In this document: positions 1 to 7,319 of the stretch, in pieces | How the letters are laid out: each line of letters starts with the position of its first letter | How positions within the stretch are numbered: the first letter of the stretch is position 1 | Assembly: GCA_948439925.1 (NCBI GenBank) | Contig: CAOJNR010000023.1 | Coordinates: forward strand, 1 to 11,363 | DNA length: 11,363 bases | Origin: an uncultured Clostridia bacterium | Lineage (GTDB): Bacteria > Bacillota > Clostridia > Christensenellales > UBA1242 | Direction of reading: 5' to 3' | Translations under genes and position numbers: made by a program | Notes under the pieces: model-generated | What the model was told of the DNA's origin: nothing | Seen by the model: only the letters and a program-made list of their open reading frames with translations | The model's database searches: none

Positions 1-2669
1 TTAATGACAGTGCCAGCATAAGCAATACCACATACGCCCAAGCCTTTTAAAGTTCCTTTATTATAGCAGTTTGATAAATAAACTTTGTCTTCCGCGAAAG
101 CAATACCAACTGCTGTTTCTCCTTCAATATAACCTTCATTATAGCATCTGTTTATTTTTACAACTGGCAAGTTTACATAAGAGCTACTAACATCATAAAA
201 TCCCAAAATTACGCCTGCATTTATATATTGATTGTTAGCCATGGCGCCAGTTAGACTTATGATATTTCCGTGATTTGAGCAGTCTTCAATCAAAACATCT
301 TTAAGTTCGCCTTCAACGCCCATATCAAGAATTGCTGAAACAATTCCACCTGAATAGCCAAACATTGTCTGACCATTACCTGATGTGACAGAAGCATAAT
401 TATGGCAATTCAGAATTTGTGTTTCTACGGTTTCGGTTAAAATCAAAAAGTTAACAATTCCACCGCCAAAAACTTGGGAATTTTTAAGTGTGACATTTTT
501 GATTGTTGCACCATAAGTCACGCCAAAGAGTCCACCATCAGCCCACTCTGTTTTCAACAGTATTCCATTTTGCATTTTAAGCCCTGAAATTGTATGGCCT
601 CTGCCATCAAAAGTTCCTGTAAAGCATGCAAGTTGTCCTGAGTTATTTTCTCCAACGCCTAATCCGCCGATTGAAGACCAATATCTTCCTGACATATCAA
701 TGTCATTGTCAAGCGCAAAATAAGGATATAAAGCTTGTCCATTCTCAATATTAATATTTTGATTGGTGTTTATGTAATGCGCAAGTCCAGCAAGTTGCTC
801 AGGTGTTTTGATAAGGTATGGACTCTCTTCTGTGCCCTCGCCTTCAAAGTTTGAATCTTGCACATCTTCCCAAACGCCTTTCATCATTGGCTCATCACTG
901 TCTGGTTCTGGAATGTAATTTTGAACAGGATAACCATCATTTTCACTTTCAGAAAGTTTCCAAACTGAGCTATCCCAAGGTGAAATATCTGACCAATTAT
1001 ACGATGCTGTATAAAAACCAATCGATTTCGCAGATGATTCCAAAGAATAATATGTGCTTGCATAGCTGTCAGACATATTGCTGTTTGCTGGATAATGACA
1101 CTTTGTTGAGGCATCCGTGCTAACCGCTTTTGCTGTTCCGTTTGGACTTGTGACTTGACCGATATTGAAAGAGTTGACAGTTTCAGCTCCGCCAATGCCT
1201 TGCGCCGTTCCGTTATCTCGGTTTTCAAGCGTGCCAGTGTTATAGCAGTTATAAAGTTTTGAGCCTTCATTCACAGCGATAATTCCAGCAACATTTTTAG
1301 CCGAAGAGATTGATACTCTGTTGAAAGAGTCACGAATTGTTATTGTTCTTGTTGAACTTGACGAAGTTGAGTTGCTAATAGGTTTAAAACCGCGAGCAAC
1401 TATTCCACCGATTGTGAGGACTTCGTTAACTTTACTGCTTTCATAATTGACATCAATATCAAAAGCACCATTGTTCAGGCATGAACGAATGTTTGACGCC
1501 TCACCTGCGATTCCGCCAAGACTTCTATCTCCACTGTAAGAAATCCAAGAGCTTTCGTCAGCATTATTTTTATAACTTACCACACCATAATTTTGGCAGT
1601 AGTAGATATCGCCGTCGCATATACCCGCGATTCCACCTCCGCAAAAATCATCTGTAAGAACAGAACCAAAAATACTTCCACGGTTTTTGCAATTATGAAT
1701 TTTGACTTTATTTTGTCCAACAGTTGCTTCCTCACTTCTGGCACATCCAATGATACCACCGCCTGCGAATGAAAGCTCTGTTATAATATTTCCACTATTT
1801 TCACAATTTTTAAGTTCAAGGTCACCGACTGATATTCCAACTATTCCGCCTGCACAACCCATAACAGATGCAACAACAACTGAACTTGAACAGTTATAAA
1901 TTCTTGTGAAATAATCATCACAGCCACCGACTATTCCACCGGCGTTCATCCCCACAACTCCATAGAAGTCCTCAGATGAGAGAGTCGCTAATACACTTGA
2001 TCTGGCTGAGCAATTTTGAAAAATTGATTCACTTGCCAAACCTGCCACACTGCCAGCAAAATTTGATATTGGAATAAAAGAATCAGCAACATTAACATTT
2101 TCTATTGTTGAATATTGAACACAACCAAACAGTCCACCAAAATAAATCGCTTCATGAACAGGATAGCTAGGACAATAGTTTGGATCTGACTTTGTCAAGC
2201 TTGGCATAAACATATGTGAAACTGTTTTATTGTTTCCGTCATAGTTGCCTCTGAATTGAATATTGATATAATTTGTTATATCAAAATTTGACTCCAAATT
2301 ATTGCCACCCATATCAATCACATATTGCAATCCAATAGGCACCCAATAGTGCGTGCCAAGATCAATGTTTTCTGTTTGCATAAAGTATTTATCTGAGTAG
2401 TTTTCGCCATTATTAACATTATAGGCAAGTCCAGCAAGCTCTTCTGCGGACGAGATTATGTATGGGTTGGTTTCGCTTCCGTCACCTTCAAAAGTTGTTT
2501 TATAAAAGGATGAATCTTCAAGCCAGTGTGTGTTTGAAGTTGGCGTTATCACAACAGGCGTTTCAGCGTTTTCATCAGCCTTGCCACCCTTTCCATTCCA
2601 AATAAAAACAGCACTCAAACATAGTCCGAGTGTTACAACGCAAGAGATGATTCCAATTAACTTTTTCAT
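1..2669 (-). CDS. Large GLUG-repeat beta-helix surface protein (partial, C-terminus beyond left edge)
   Basis: The frame is open from ATG at 2669 to the left edge, giving 889 codons plus two bases with no stop, so the C-terminus is missing. AAGGTGG precedes the ATG. Residues 1-24 (MKKLIGIISC start) form a signal peptide or membrane anchor without a usable lipobox, so the product is probably exported. Two homologous modules follow. Each begins with FEGxGxxxxPYxIxxxEqLAGLA (residues 60-86 and 608-634), then an FxGxxDGxxxTxS element (139-151, 683-695), then GGLFG (178-182, 712-716). After that come many short units of the form GGIxG...NCxNxG, for example at 244-262, 273-293, 343-362, 385-401, 460-479 and 854-872. 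This is the GLUG-type pattern, expected to fold as a right-handed parallel beta-helix and seen in adhesin-like and wall-associated proteins. The ligand cannot be read from the sequence. The family call is firm; the surface role is inference. Confidence 0.88.
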   Translation of the reverse strand, partial: MKKLIGIISCVVTLGLCLSAVFIWNGKGGKADENAETPVVITPTSNTHWLEDSSFYKTTFEGDGSETNPYIISSAEELAGLAYNVNNGENYSDKYFMQTENIDLGTHYWVPIGLQYVIDMGGNNLESNFDITNYINIQFRGNYDGNNKTVSHMFMPSLTKSDPNYCPSYPVHEAIYFGGLFGCVQYSTIENVNVADSFIPISNFAGSVAGLASESIFQNCSARSSVLATLSSEDFYGVVGMNAGGIVGGCDDYFTRIYNCSSSVVVASVMGCAGGIVGISVGDLELKNCENSGNIITELSFAGGGIIGCARSEEATVGQNKVKIHNCKNRGSIFGSVLTDDFCGGGIAGICDGDIYYCQNYGVVSYKNNADESSWISYSGDRSLGGIAGEASNIRSCLNNGAFDIDVNYESSKVNEVLTIGGIVARGFKPISNSTSSSSTRTITIRDSFNRVSISSAKNVAGIIAVNEGSKLYNCYNTGTLENRDNGTAQGIGGAETVNSFNIGQVTSPNGTAKAVSTDASTKCHYPANSNMSDSYASTYYSLESSAKSIGFYTASYNWSDISPWDSSVWKLSESENDGYPVQNYIPEPDSDEPMMKGVWEDVQDSNFEGEGTEESPYLIKTPEQLAGLAHYINTNQNINIENGQALYPYFALDNDIDMSGRYWSSIGGLGVGENNSGQLACFTGTFDGRGHTISGLKMQNGILLKTEWADGGLFGVTYGATIKNVTLKNSQVFGGGIVNFLILTETVETQILNCHNYASVTSGNGQTMFGYSGGIVSAILDMGVEGELKDVLIEDCSNHGNIISLTGAMANNQYINAGVILGFYDVSSSYVNLPVVKINRCYNEGYIEGETAVGIAFAEDKVYLSNCYNKGTLKGLGVCGIAYAGTVI
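768..848 (-). repeat. Second copy of module-start repeat in the GLUG protein
   Basis: This encodes residues 608-634 (FEGEGTEESPY... to ...LAHYIN). It lies about 1.64 kb downstream of the first copy in the reading direction. The duplication is clear in protein but diverged in DNA outside the shared 14-mer, so it is old and unlikely to recombine often. Confidence 0.8.
2412..2492 (-). repeat. First copy of module-start repeat in the GLUG protein
   Basis: This encodes residues 60-86 (FEGDGSETNPY... to ...LAYNVN). It is homologous to residues 608-634 of the same protein. The two copies share the 14-mer gcaagtccagcaag on the plus strand at 2425-2438 and 781-794. It marks the start of the first beta-helix module. 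Confidence 0.8.
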
Positions 2670-2689
2670 ACGCCCACCTTTTCAAAAAT

Positions 2690-2721
2690 ATTATACCTCA
2701 AAGTCCCCCCCTCCGCGTCAA
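2690..2721 (-). promoter_or_regulatory. Proximal promoter of GLUG gene with G7 tract in a 20-bp spacer
   Basis: On the minus strand, TTGACG (2716-2721) and a perfect TATAAT (2690-2695) are separated by 20 bp instead of the usual 17. The spacer contains seven consecutive Gs (2705-2711). No better -35 sits at 16-18 bp and there is no extended -10 TGn. Loss of three Gs would give 17-bp spacing. The predicted transcript would have a leader of about 14 nt ahead of the ATG at 2669. Confidence 0.5.
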
Positions 2722-2764
2722 CTAAATCCGACATAAAACTCAAATTTTTGCATTGTTTCCGCGT

Positions 2765-2777
2765 GTGACTTAGTCAC
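2765..2777. repeat. Perfect palindrome GTGACTTAGTCAC, candidate operator
   Basis: This 13-base dyad is 6+1+6 and lies about 44 bp upstream of the proximal -35 of the GLUG gene, inside the leader that the distal promoter would produce. T6 follows on the plus strand, but the loop would be a single base and no plus-strand gene ends here. A protein-binding site is therefore more likely than a terminator. Confidence 0.3.
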
Positions 2778-2863
2778 TTTTTTATCAACTAACCTTATTC
2801 AAAGTTAAAGTTTATCACATATATCCAAGGCTATGCAAACGGAAAGGTTTTTGTAATAATTAT

Positions 2864-2892
2864 ATTATACTCAATTCGTGCGTTTTTACCAA
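2864..2892 (-). promoter_or_regulatory. Distal promoter for the GLUG gene
   Basis: On the minus strand, TTGGTA (2887-2892), a 17-bp spacer and TATAAT (2864-2869) give a near-consensus sigma-A promoter. It lies just after the terminator of the preceding gene. It would start transcription near 2857 and give a leader of roughly 190 nt. I recognise no riboswitch class in that leader. Confidence 0.5.
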
Positions 2893-2905
2893 ACAAAGCA
2901 ACAAA

Positions 2906-2928
2906 AAAACGGGATATTTTCCCGTTTT
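2906..2928 (-). terminator. Rho-independent terminator after the four-helix membrane protein
   Basis: The stem aaaacggga / tcccgtttt is a perfect 9 bp with a 5-base loop. Read on the minus strand, the hairpin runs into a seven-T tract. It lies about 30 bp past the stop of the gene ending at 2960. Confidence 0.85.
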
Positions 2929-2959
2929 AAAATTGATTTATTTTTCAATAAAAGTCAGT

Positions 2960-3454
2960 CTATTTTCTTCTCTTTCTGCCCATAGGCGCAAAGATAAGAG
3001 CGAAAAGTGAACTACCCATAACTGCAAGCATTCCCCAGCCAACAGTGTAGATAATTTTGAGTTCTTCCGAAGAAATGCCAAGGCTGTCTGCATAGAGCGC
3101 AAGCATCACACCAGCAACGATTGCAGAGAGGAAATAGAACAGACCAACAACCTTACCACTCACGCCGTTAGCTTTACTCTTATCTTTCAAGAAGAAATTG
3201 ATAATGCTTGAAAACATTGTAAGGCCTGCAAAAACAAGTGTCAAAATCATAAAGACTGACGCAACAGTCAGATATACGCTTTGACCTTCTTCAAACTTTA
3301 TAAGTTCATATCCGCTCACTCGACCATCAAGCCCCAATTTTTTCAAAAGTTCAATTATAACATTGTTTTCACTGCCATAAATCATGAGCGCAGGTTGCGT
3401 AAACATAATAAAAGGCACAAGACAAAACAAAATTGTGATAATACTTGTAATCAT
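2960..3454 (-). CDS. Four-helix integral membrane protein of unknown function
   Basis: The protein has 164 residues and starts at an ATG preceded by GGAGGGG with good spacing. Hydrophobic segments lie at about 3-25, 60-89, 101-122 and 134-157. The short tail MGRKRRK suggests that the C-terminus is cytoplasmic. The region between helices 1 and 2 (about 27-58, with SGYELIKFEEG) is polar and would face outside. I see no catalytic motif or named domain. It is transcribed alone, from its own promoter to its own terminator, and it precedes the surface-protein gene on the same strand. A functional link with that gene is possible but not shown. Confidence 0.8.
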   Translation of the reverse strand: MITSIITILFCLVPFIMFTQPALMIYGSENNVIIELLKKLGLDGRVSGYELIKFEEGQSVYLTVASVFMILTLVFAGLTMFSSIINFFLKDKSKANGVSGKVVGLFYFLSAIVAGVMLALYADSLGISSEELKIIYTVGWGMLAVMGSSLFALIFAPMGRKRRK

Positions 3455-3509
3455 TTACCCCTCCAAAAACCTCAAACAAAAGTGAATGAGGTGATTTAAT
3501 GCTGATATA

Positions 3510-3538
3510 AGGATAACCTATTTTATCACAAAAATCAA
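3510..3538 (-). promoter_or_regulatory. Promoter of the four-helix membrane protein gene
   Basis: On the minus strand, TTGATT (3533-3538), a 17-bp spacer and TATCCT (3510-3515). An alternative extended -10 (TGATAAAAT) lies inside the same stretch. Both choices put the start about 50 bp or more upstream of the ATG at 3454. Confidence 0.45.
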
Positions 3539-3544
3539 TAGGTT
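3515..3544. repeat. Inverted repeat AACCTATT...AATAGGTT overlapping a promoter
   Basis: Perfect 8-base arms at 3515-3522 and 3537-3544 are separated by 14 bp. One arm overlaps the -35 and the other abuts the -10 of the minus-strand promoter, which is the layout of a repressor operator. Read on the plus strand, a short T run follows, but no plus-strand gene ends here, so a terminator role is less likely. Confidence 0.4.
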
Positions 3545-3656
3545 TTTATAAAAATATAAGAAATTTTGAGCTTTTTAATTGCATTTTTCAATATTTTTTG
3601 GTGATTTTTATTTTATTTTGCAAATTTTAATGAATATAAACAAATACTGATTTTGA

Positions 3657-3685
3657 TTGAAAAACTTTAAAAAAAGTGATATTAT
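3657..3685 (+). promoter_or_regulatory. Promoter of the alpha/beta hydrolase gene
   Basis: TTGAAA (3657-3662), a 17-bp spacer and TATTAT (3680-3685). The upstream 100 bp is very AT-rich and could act as an UP element. The predicted start near 3692 leaves only about 14 nt before the ATG, with AGGAG at 3696-3700. Confidence 0.55.
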
Positions 3686-3705
3686 ACTTTATATAAGGAG
3701 CAAAT

Positions 3706-4764
3706 ATGGAAAAATTAACAATAAATTCAGCTGATGGTTACAATCTCAGCGTTCATGTTTTTGAGGTAAAAAATGCAAAAGCTGTTGTTCAAATTGTGCA
3801 TGGCATGGAAGAACATCAAGAGCGCTATGAAGAGCTTGCAAAAATTTTAAACGATGCAGGGCTCAGTGTTGTCAGCAGTGATATGCGTGGGCATGGCTAC
3901 ACTGTCAAAAAAGAAGACCTGGGTTTTTTCAAAAAGAAAAAGGGTTATCTTGCGCTCATTGACGACCAAAAGGCTGTCACAAGTTTTATAAAAGAAAAAT
4001 TTCCAAAGCTTCCTGTGTATATTTTTGCGCACTCAATGGGAACGATTATCACCCGCGTTCTTCTTCAAACTGAATCAGAGAAATATAGCAAAGTCATATT
4101 GTCAGGATATCCCAATTATCAAAGCGCTTGTTCTTTTGGAATTTTCTTTGCAAATTTTGTCAAATTCTTCTTTGGCGCAAAATATAAATCAAAAGTCATT
4201 CAGAGTTTAGGCGTTGGAGAGTTCAATAAAGCAATCAAAAATCCAAAGACTGACGTCGACTGGGTATGCGCAAATGAAAAAACTGTTGAAAAATATCTTG
4301 CTGATGAATACTGTGGATTTGGATTCTCTTGTTCAGCTTTTTCAGACCTTTTTCATCTTGTGAAAATGATGCACCAGCCAAAGCTTTATAAAGATGTCAA
4401 CAAAAGCCTTCAATTCCTTATGCTTCGTGGATATGACGACGCTTGCACTGGCGGAGAAAAAGGCGCAAAAGACTCTCGCGACACACTCAAAAAAGCAGGC
4501 TTTGAAAATATATCCTACATTGACTATCCTGACATGCGTCATGAAATCATAAATGAAAAAGACAACAAAAAAGTCTACTCAGATATTTTGAACTTTTTTT
4601 GCGATAAAAAAGAAAAACAGGAAACAAAAATTGCAACACCAAAAAAGAAAATAGAAAAAGAAGAGCAAAAAAGATCTGATGCACAGACCAAAGATTTTAA
4701 AAATAAATACTTTGCTTATTATGACGATATCAAATCTCACACGCATGATGTTTATGATTGGTAA
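3706..4764 (+). CDS. Alpha/beta hydrolase, serine aminopeptidase / monoacylglycerol-lipase-like (Hydrolase_4)
   Basis: The 352-residue cytoplasmic protein has no signal peptide. The oxyanion motif VHGMEEH is at 31-37, followed by SDMRGHG (58-64). The nucleophile elbow AHSMG (108-112) puts the catalytic serine at 110. A likely acid lies in RGYDD (Asp244 or Asp245) and His279 is in MRHE. This order matches the Hydrolase_4 group of lysophospholipases and monoacylglycerol lipases, so the likely substrate is a carboxylic ester of a lipid or small molecule. The elbow has Ala where Gly is usual. After residue 300 there is a 50-residue Lys/Glu-rich tail ending in a Tyr/Asp/His-rich stretch, beyond the normal fold. 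AGGAG supports the start. The gene is monocistronic. Family is firm, substrate unknown. Confidence 0.9.
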   Translation: MEKLTINSADGYNLSVHVFEVKNAKAVVQIVHGMEEHQERYEELAKILNDAGLSVVSSDMRGHGYTVKKEDLGFFKKKKGYLALIDDQKAVTSFIKEKFPKLPVYIFAHSMGTIITRVLLQTESEKYSKVILSGYPNYQSACSFGIFFANFVKFFFGAKYKSKVIQSLGVGEFNKAIKNPKTDVDWVCANEKTVEKYLADEYCGFGFSCSAFSDLFHLVKMMHQPKLYKDVNKSLQFLMLRGYDDACTGGEKGAKDSRDTLKKAGFENISYIDYPDMRHEIINEKDNKKVYSDILNFFCDKKEKQETKIATPKKKIEKEEQKRSDAQTKDFKNKYFAYYDDIKSHTHDVYDW

Positions 4765-4777
4765 AAAGTTTCAAAAT

Positions 4778-4803
4778 AAAAACAGTGATTTTTCACTGTT
4801 TTT
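4778..4803. terminator. Bidirectional terminator between convergent hydrolase and ABC permease genes
   Basis: The stem aaaaacagtga / tcactgttttt is a perfect 11 bp with a TTTT loop. A long T run follows on the plus strand and TTTTTATTTT on the minus strand. It can therefore end both the hydrolase transcript and the exporter transcript. Confidence 0.85.
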
Positions 4804-4824
4804 TTTGATTTTTAAACGATAAAA

Positions 4825-5748
4825 TTAAGCTTCTTTCTTTATTTTTTTGACTTTAACTTTCTTTGTCAAAATTCTTTTACGAAGCAGGAAATATGCAAGA
4901 ATAAAACATCCAACAGCAAACAGACAAGACAAAAGAATCATAGCCCAAAGCGGAACGTTAAGGCCACAAAAGCCAATATTCCCCGCTGAGAACCATAAAT
5001 CTGACATCTGCGATGAAATTTCTTCTGGCACAGCAAACTGATAAAATGCATTGCCAAGCACAATTTGTTTAAGCCAAATTGTTAAATGTGTGAAAGGAAT
5101 AAATGATGCCAGATATTTTGCACCTGTTCCCAGATTTGAATAAGGCATGTATATGCCACAGAGAAAGCCAATAACGGTGCCAACAATTCCATTTATCACA
5201 CCAATCGCAGACGAAGAACGTGCAATAGTTGTGATAAGAAGCATGATTGCGCAACTCACAAGAGTCGTCAAAATCATAACGCAAACAACAAGGAAGAAAG
5301 CACCTGCTCCCAGCCAAAAGCCCGTCACAATGCCAATAATAATAGTTGAAATTATAAACATCAAAAGGTTGATAAGAAAAGAAATTATAATTGCTGAAAT
5401 AAGGTAAGAAAACAAAAGTTGCCAACCTTTAAGTTTGGTTATCAAAAATGATTCAGTCTTTCCTTTTTCAATATCATAAGCCATTATACTGAACATACTT
5501 GTTGAAAGCGAAACTGAGTTGATAACCAAAACACCCATAATCATTTGAGTGTAAATAAGTGCATTGATCTGATTTTTCGAAAGCTCCAAACCAGCAGTTT
5601 CGTTAAAACCCTGCGAATAAAGTTTGGCTATGAAAAGAAAATAAAGGACAATAAGAATCAAACTTGAAAAAAGTGAGAAAAAGAAAGTTGCTTTATTGCG
5701 AACAAAAAGCAGACAGTTCCTCTTTGTGAGCGCCAAAATATTTTTCAT
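4825..5748 (-). CDS. ABC-2 type transporter permease
   Basis: The 307-residue protein has a short cytoplasmic start (MKNILALTKRNCLLFVRNK) followed by six predicted membrane helices, at about 20-42, 65-85, 106-138, 146-174, 181-199 and 268-290. This is the usual ABC-2 permease plan. The amphipathic N-terminus and the stretch EKGKTESFLITKLKGWQLL before helix 3 are typical of the coupling region that meets the ATPase. The start overlaps the ATPase stop as ATGA, with GGAGGG inside the ATPase tail, so translation is coupled. The C-terminus is Lys-rich. Substrate is not readable; drug, lipid or peptide export are the common roles in this family. Confidence 0.9.
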   Translation of the reverse strand: MKNILALTKRNCLLFVRNKATFFFSLFSSLILIVLYFLFIAKLYSQGFNETAGLELSKNQINALIYTQMIMGVLVINSVSLSTSMFSIMAYDIEKGKTESFLITKLKGWQLLFSYLISAIIISFLINLLMFIISTIIIGIVTGFWLGAGAFFLVVCVMILTTLVSCAIMLLITTIARSSSAIGVINGIVGTVIGFLCGIYMPYSNLGTGAKYLASFIPFTHLTIWLKQIVLGNAFYQFAVPEEISSQMSDLWFSAGNIGFCGLNVPLWAMILLSCLFAVGCFILAYFLLRKRILTKKVKVKKIKKEA

Positions 5749-6650
5749 ACCTTACCCTCCTTCTGCTCACCCACTGCATTCAAAAAGACATCGTCCATGC
5801 TTCCGCGAAGCACTTCAAAATATTGAATTTCCTCTTTTAACTTTTCAAGCAAGGCAATTTCTTCGTTCACGTTTTTAGATAAAAATTGATAATAATCAGA
5901 AACATGCGAAAACTTCATACCTTTAACAAGTTTTTCAAACTTCTTTTGGTTTTTTGGAACAATTCGAATTTTATCGCAGGAATATTTATCCTTTAACTCG
6001 GATGGTGAACCTTCGGCAATCTTTCTGCCGTTGTGGATTATCATAACCTCATCCGCATCGGCTGTTTCTTCCATGTAATGAGTTGTCAGAAAAACTGTCA
6101 TGCCAGTTTCTTTTCTGATTTTATTTATAATATTCCAAACATCAATTCGCGTTTTTGGATCTAAGCCCGTCGTTGGCTCATCAAGAAAGAGAATTTCTGG
6201 ACTATTAAAAAGTGCCCTTGCAACTTCCGCTCTTCGTTTTTGACCACCTGAAAGATGTTTAAACTTTTTCTTTTCAAAGCTTTTAAGTTCAAAAAGGTTT
6301 GCGAGAATTTCATATCTTTCTTTAACATTTTCCTTGCCTTTGGCATAAAGTCTGCCATAAAGTTTCATATTTTCTTCAACTGTGAGATTAGCATCAAAAA
6401 TATTGTTTTGAAAAACAACGCCGATTTTTTCTTTAAACTGTTTGAAAGTTTGATTTTCGCTATATATGATATCACCACTATCCTTTTCTAGCGTGCCAAT
6501 AAGCATATTGATTGTTGTGCTTTTTCCAGCACCATTCTGTCCCAAAAATGCAAAGAGTTTCCCACTTTCAACAGAAAAAGAGAGTTCATTGACTGCTGTG
6601 AGCGAACCAAACTTTTTTGTTAAAGACTTAACTTTTAATATCTCACTCAT
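5745..6650 (-). CDS. ABC transporter ATP-binding protein (ABC-2 exporter type)
   Basis: The protein has 301 residues. Walker A GQNGAGKST is at 37-45, the Q-loop Gln at 81, the signature LSGGQ at 133-137, Walker B EILFLDEP at 152-159 and the switch His at 191. The C-terminal extension after about 225 is the DUF4162-like segment of DrrA/CcmA-type ATPases. All catalytic residues are present. I chose ATG at 6650 because AAGGA sits 6 bases upstream; an in-frame TTG at 6668 lacks a ribosome site and overlaps the -10. The gene is first in a two-gene operon with the permease and together they should form an exporter in the cytoplasmic membrane. Confidence 0.94.
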   Translation of the reverse strand: MSEILKVKSLTKKFGSLTAVNELSFSVESGKLFAFLGQNGAGKSTTINMLIGTLEKDSGDIIYSENQTFKQFKEKIGVVFQNNIFDANLTVEENMKLYGRLYAKGKENVKERYEILANLFELKSFEKKKFKHLSGGQKRRAEVARALFNSPEILFLDEPTTGLDPKTRIDVWNIINKIRKETGMTVFLTTHYMEETADADEVMIIHNGRKIAEGSPSELKDKYSCDKIRIVPKNQKKFEKLVKGMKFSHVSDYYQFLSKNVNEEIALLEKLKEEIQYFEVLRGSMDDVFLNAVGEQKEGKV

Positions 6651-6667
6651 AATTTTTCCTTGTAACA

Positions 6668-6697
6668 ATACTACAACTTTTTATAAATATAAGTCAA
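6668..6697 (-). promoter_or_regulatory. Promoter of the ABC exporter operon
   Basis: On the minus strand, TTGACT (6692-6697), an 18-bp spacer and TAGTAT (6668-6673). The expected start near 6661 leaves a leader of about 11 nt, with the AAGGA site almost at the 5' end. Confidence 0.45.
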
Positions 6698-6730
6698 TAA
6701 AAATTAACTGAAATTTTATATCTTTTCCGC

Positions 6731-6759
6731 TTGACTTTTTTACGCGCGAGAATTATCAT
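6731..6759 (+). promoter_or_regulatory. Promoter of the glycosylase gene
   Basis: TTGACT (6731-6736), a 17-bp spacer and TATCAT (6754-6759). AAGGAGG at 6774-6780 and the ATG at 6786 follow. It is divergent from the exporter promoter, with 33 bp between the two -35 boxes. Confidence 0.65.
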
Positions 6760-6785
6760 GAAAAAGACAAACTAAGGAGGAAAGC

Positions 6786-7256
6786 ATGCATCAAGGATTT
6801 GAACCAGTTTTTGACAGTCAATCAAGAGTTTTGATTTTGGGAAGTTTTCCAAGCGTTAAAAGTCGTGAAGTGGGTTTTTATTATGGCAACAAGCAAAACA
6901 GATTTTGGAAAATGTTATCGCAAATTTTTGAGGAGCAAATTGAAGATGATATCCAAAAGAAAAAGGATTTTTTAATAAAACACAAAGTTGCACTTTGGGA
7001 CGTAATAATTTCAAGTGACCTGTCTGGCTCAGCTGATATATCTTTGGAAAAGTCACAAAAAGTCATATCTGATTTTGACAATATTTTTAAAAATTCAAAG
7101 ATTGAAAAAGTTTTATGCAATGGAAAAACTGCCTTTTCTCTTTTCACTGAAAATTATAACTGTCATCTCCCTGTTATTCTTCTTCCGTCAACCAGTTCGG
7201 CAAATCCGCGATATAAAATTCAACCTTGGCAAAATGAACTTGAATTTTTGAAATGA
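6786..7256 (+). CDS. Hypoxanthine-DNA glycosylase (uracil-DNA glycosylase superfamily, family 6)
   Basis: The 156-residue cytoplasmic enzyme would remove deaminated purine (hypoxanthine) from DNA to start base-excision repair. Motif 1 is LILGSFPS (16-23), followed by FYYGNKQNRFW (31-41). The Asn of NRFW (residue 38) aligns with the asparagine reported as catalytic in the Methanosarcina family-6 enzyme. ALWDVI is at 69-74 and motif 2 LPSTSSANP at 133-141. Length matches the family. A very strong AAGGAGG supports the start. Family assignment is based on motifs recognised from memory. A G:T/U mismatch glycosylase (MUG-like) is the alternative, but the FYYxxxxNRFW and PSTSxANP pair favours family 6. 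The ferritin-like gene follows 63 bp downstream and may share the transcript. Confidence 0.85.
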   Translation: MHQGFEPVFDSQSRVLILGSFPSVKSREVGFYYGNKQNRFWKMLSQIFEEQIEDDIQKKKDFLIKHKVALWDVIISSDLSGSADISLEKSQKVISDFDNIFKNSKIEKVLCNGKTAFSLFTENYNCHLPVILLPSTSSANPRYKIQPWQNELEFLK

Positions 7257-7319
7257 TTTTTTTATTAATGTTGCCACACATTCGGCCTCTATTTCATACA
7301 AAAAAGAGAGGAGGAAAAT

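Noticed and set aside
884..1270. A 128-residue minus-strand frame within the GLUG gene
   Set aside because: It lies in another frame of the same strand inside a well-supported long coding region, has low-complexity composition and no ribosome site.
2530..2736. A 68-residue plus-strand frame antisense to the GLUG start and promoter
   Set aside because: It runs across the signal-peptide region and the G-tract in antisense and shows no protein-like motif.
2821..2860. Cyclic-di-GMP-like riboswitch (GGCTATGCAAACGG on the plus strand)
   Set aside because: Only a short resemblance. The paired stems and conserved joints of the class are absent and the orientation does not fit a downstream gene.
4825..6650. 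Bacteriocin or lantibiotic immunity exporter
   Set aside because: There is no precursor peptide, modification enzyme or two-component system nearby; only the general ABC-2 exporter call is supported.
6651..6668. TTG start at 6668 for the ABC ATPase
   Set aside because: There is no ribosome site ahead of it and it overlaps the likely -10, while ATG 6650 has AAGGA at correct spacing.
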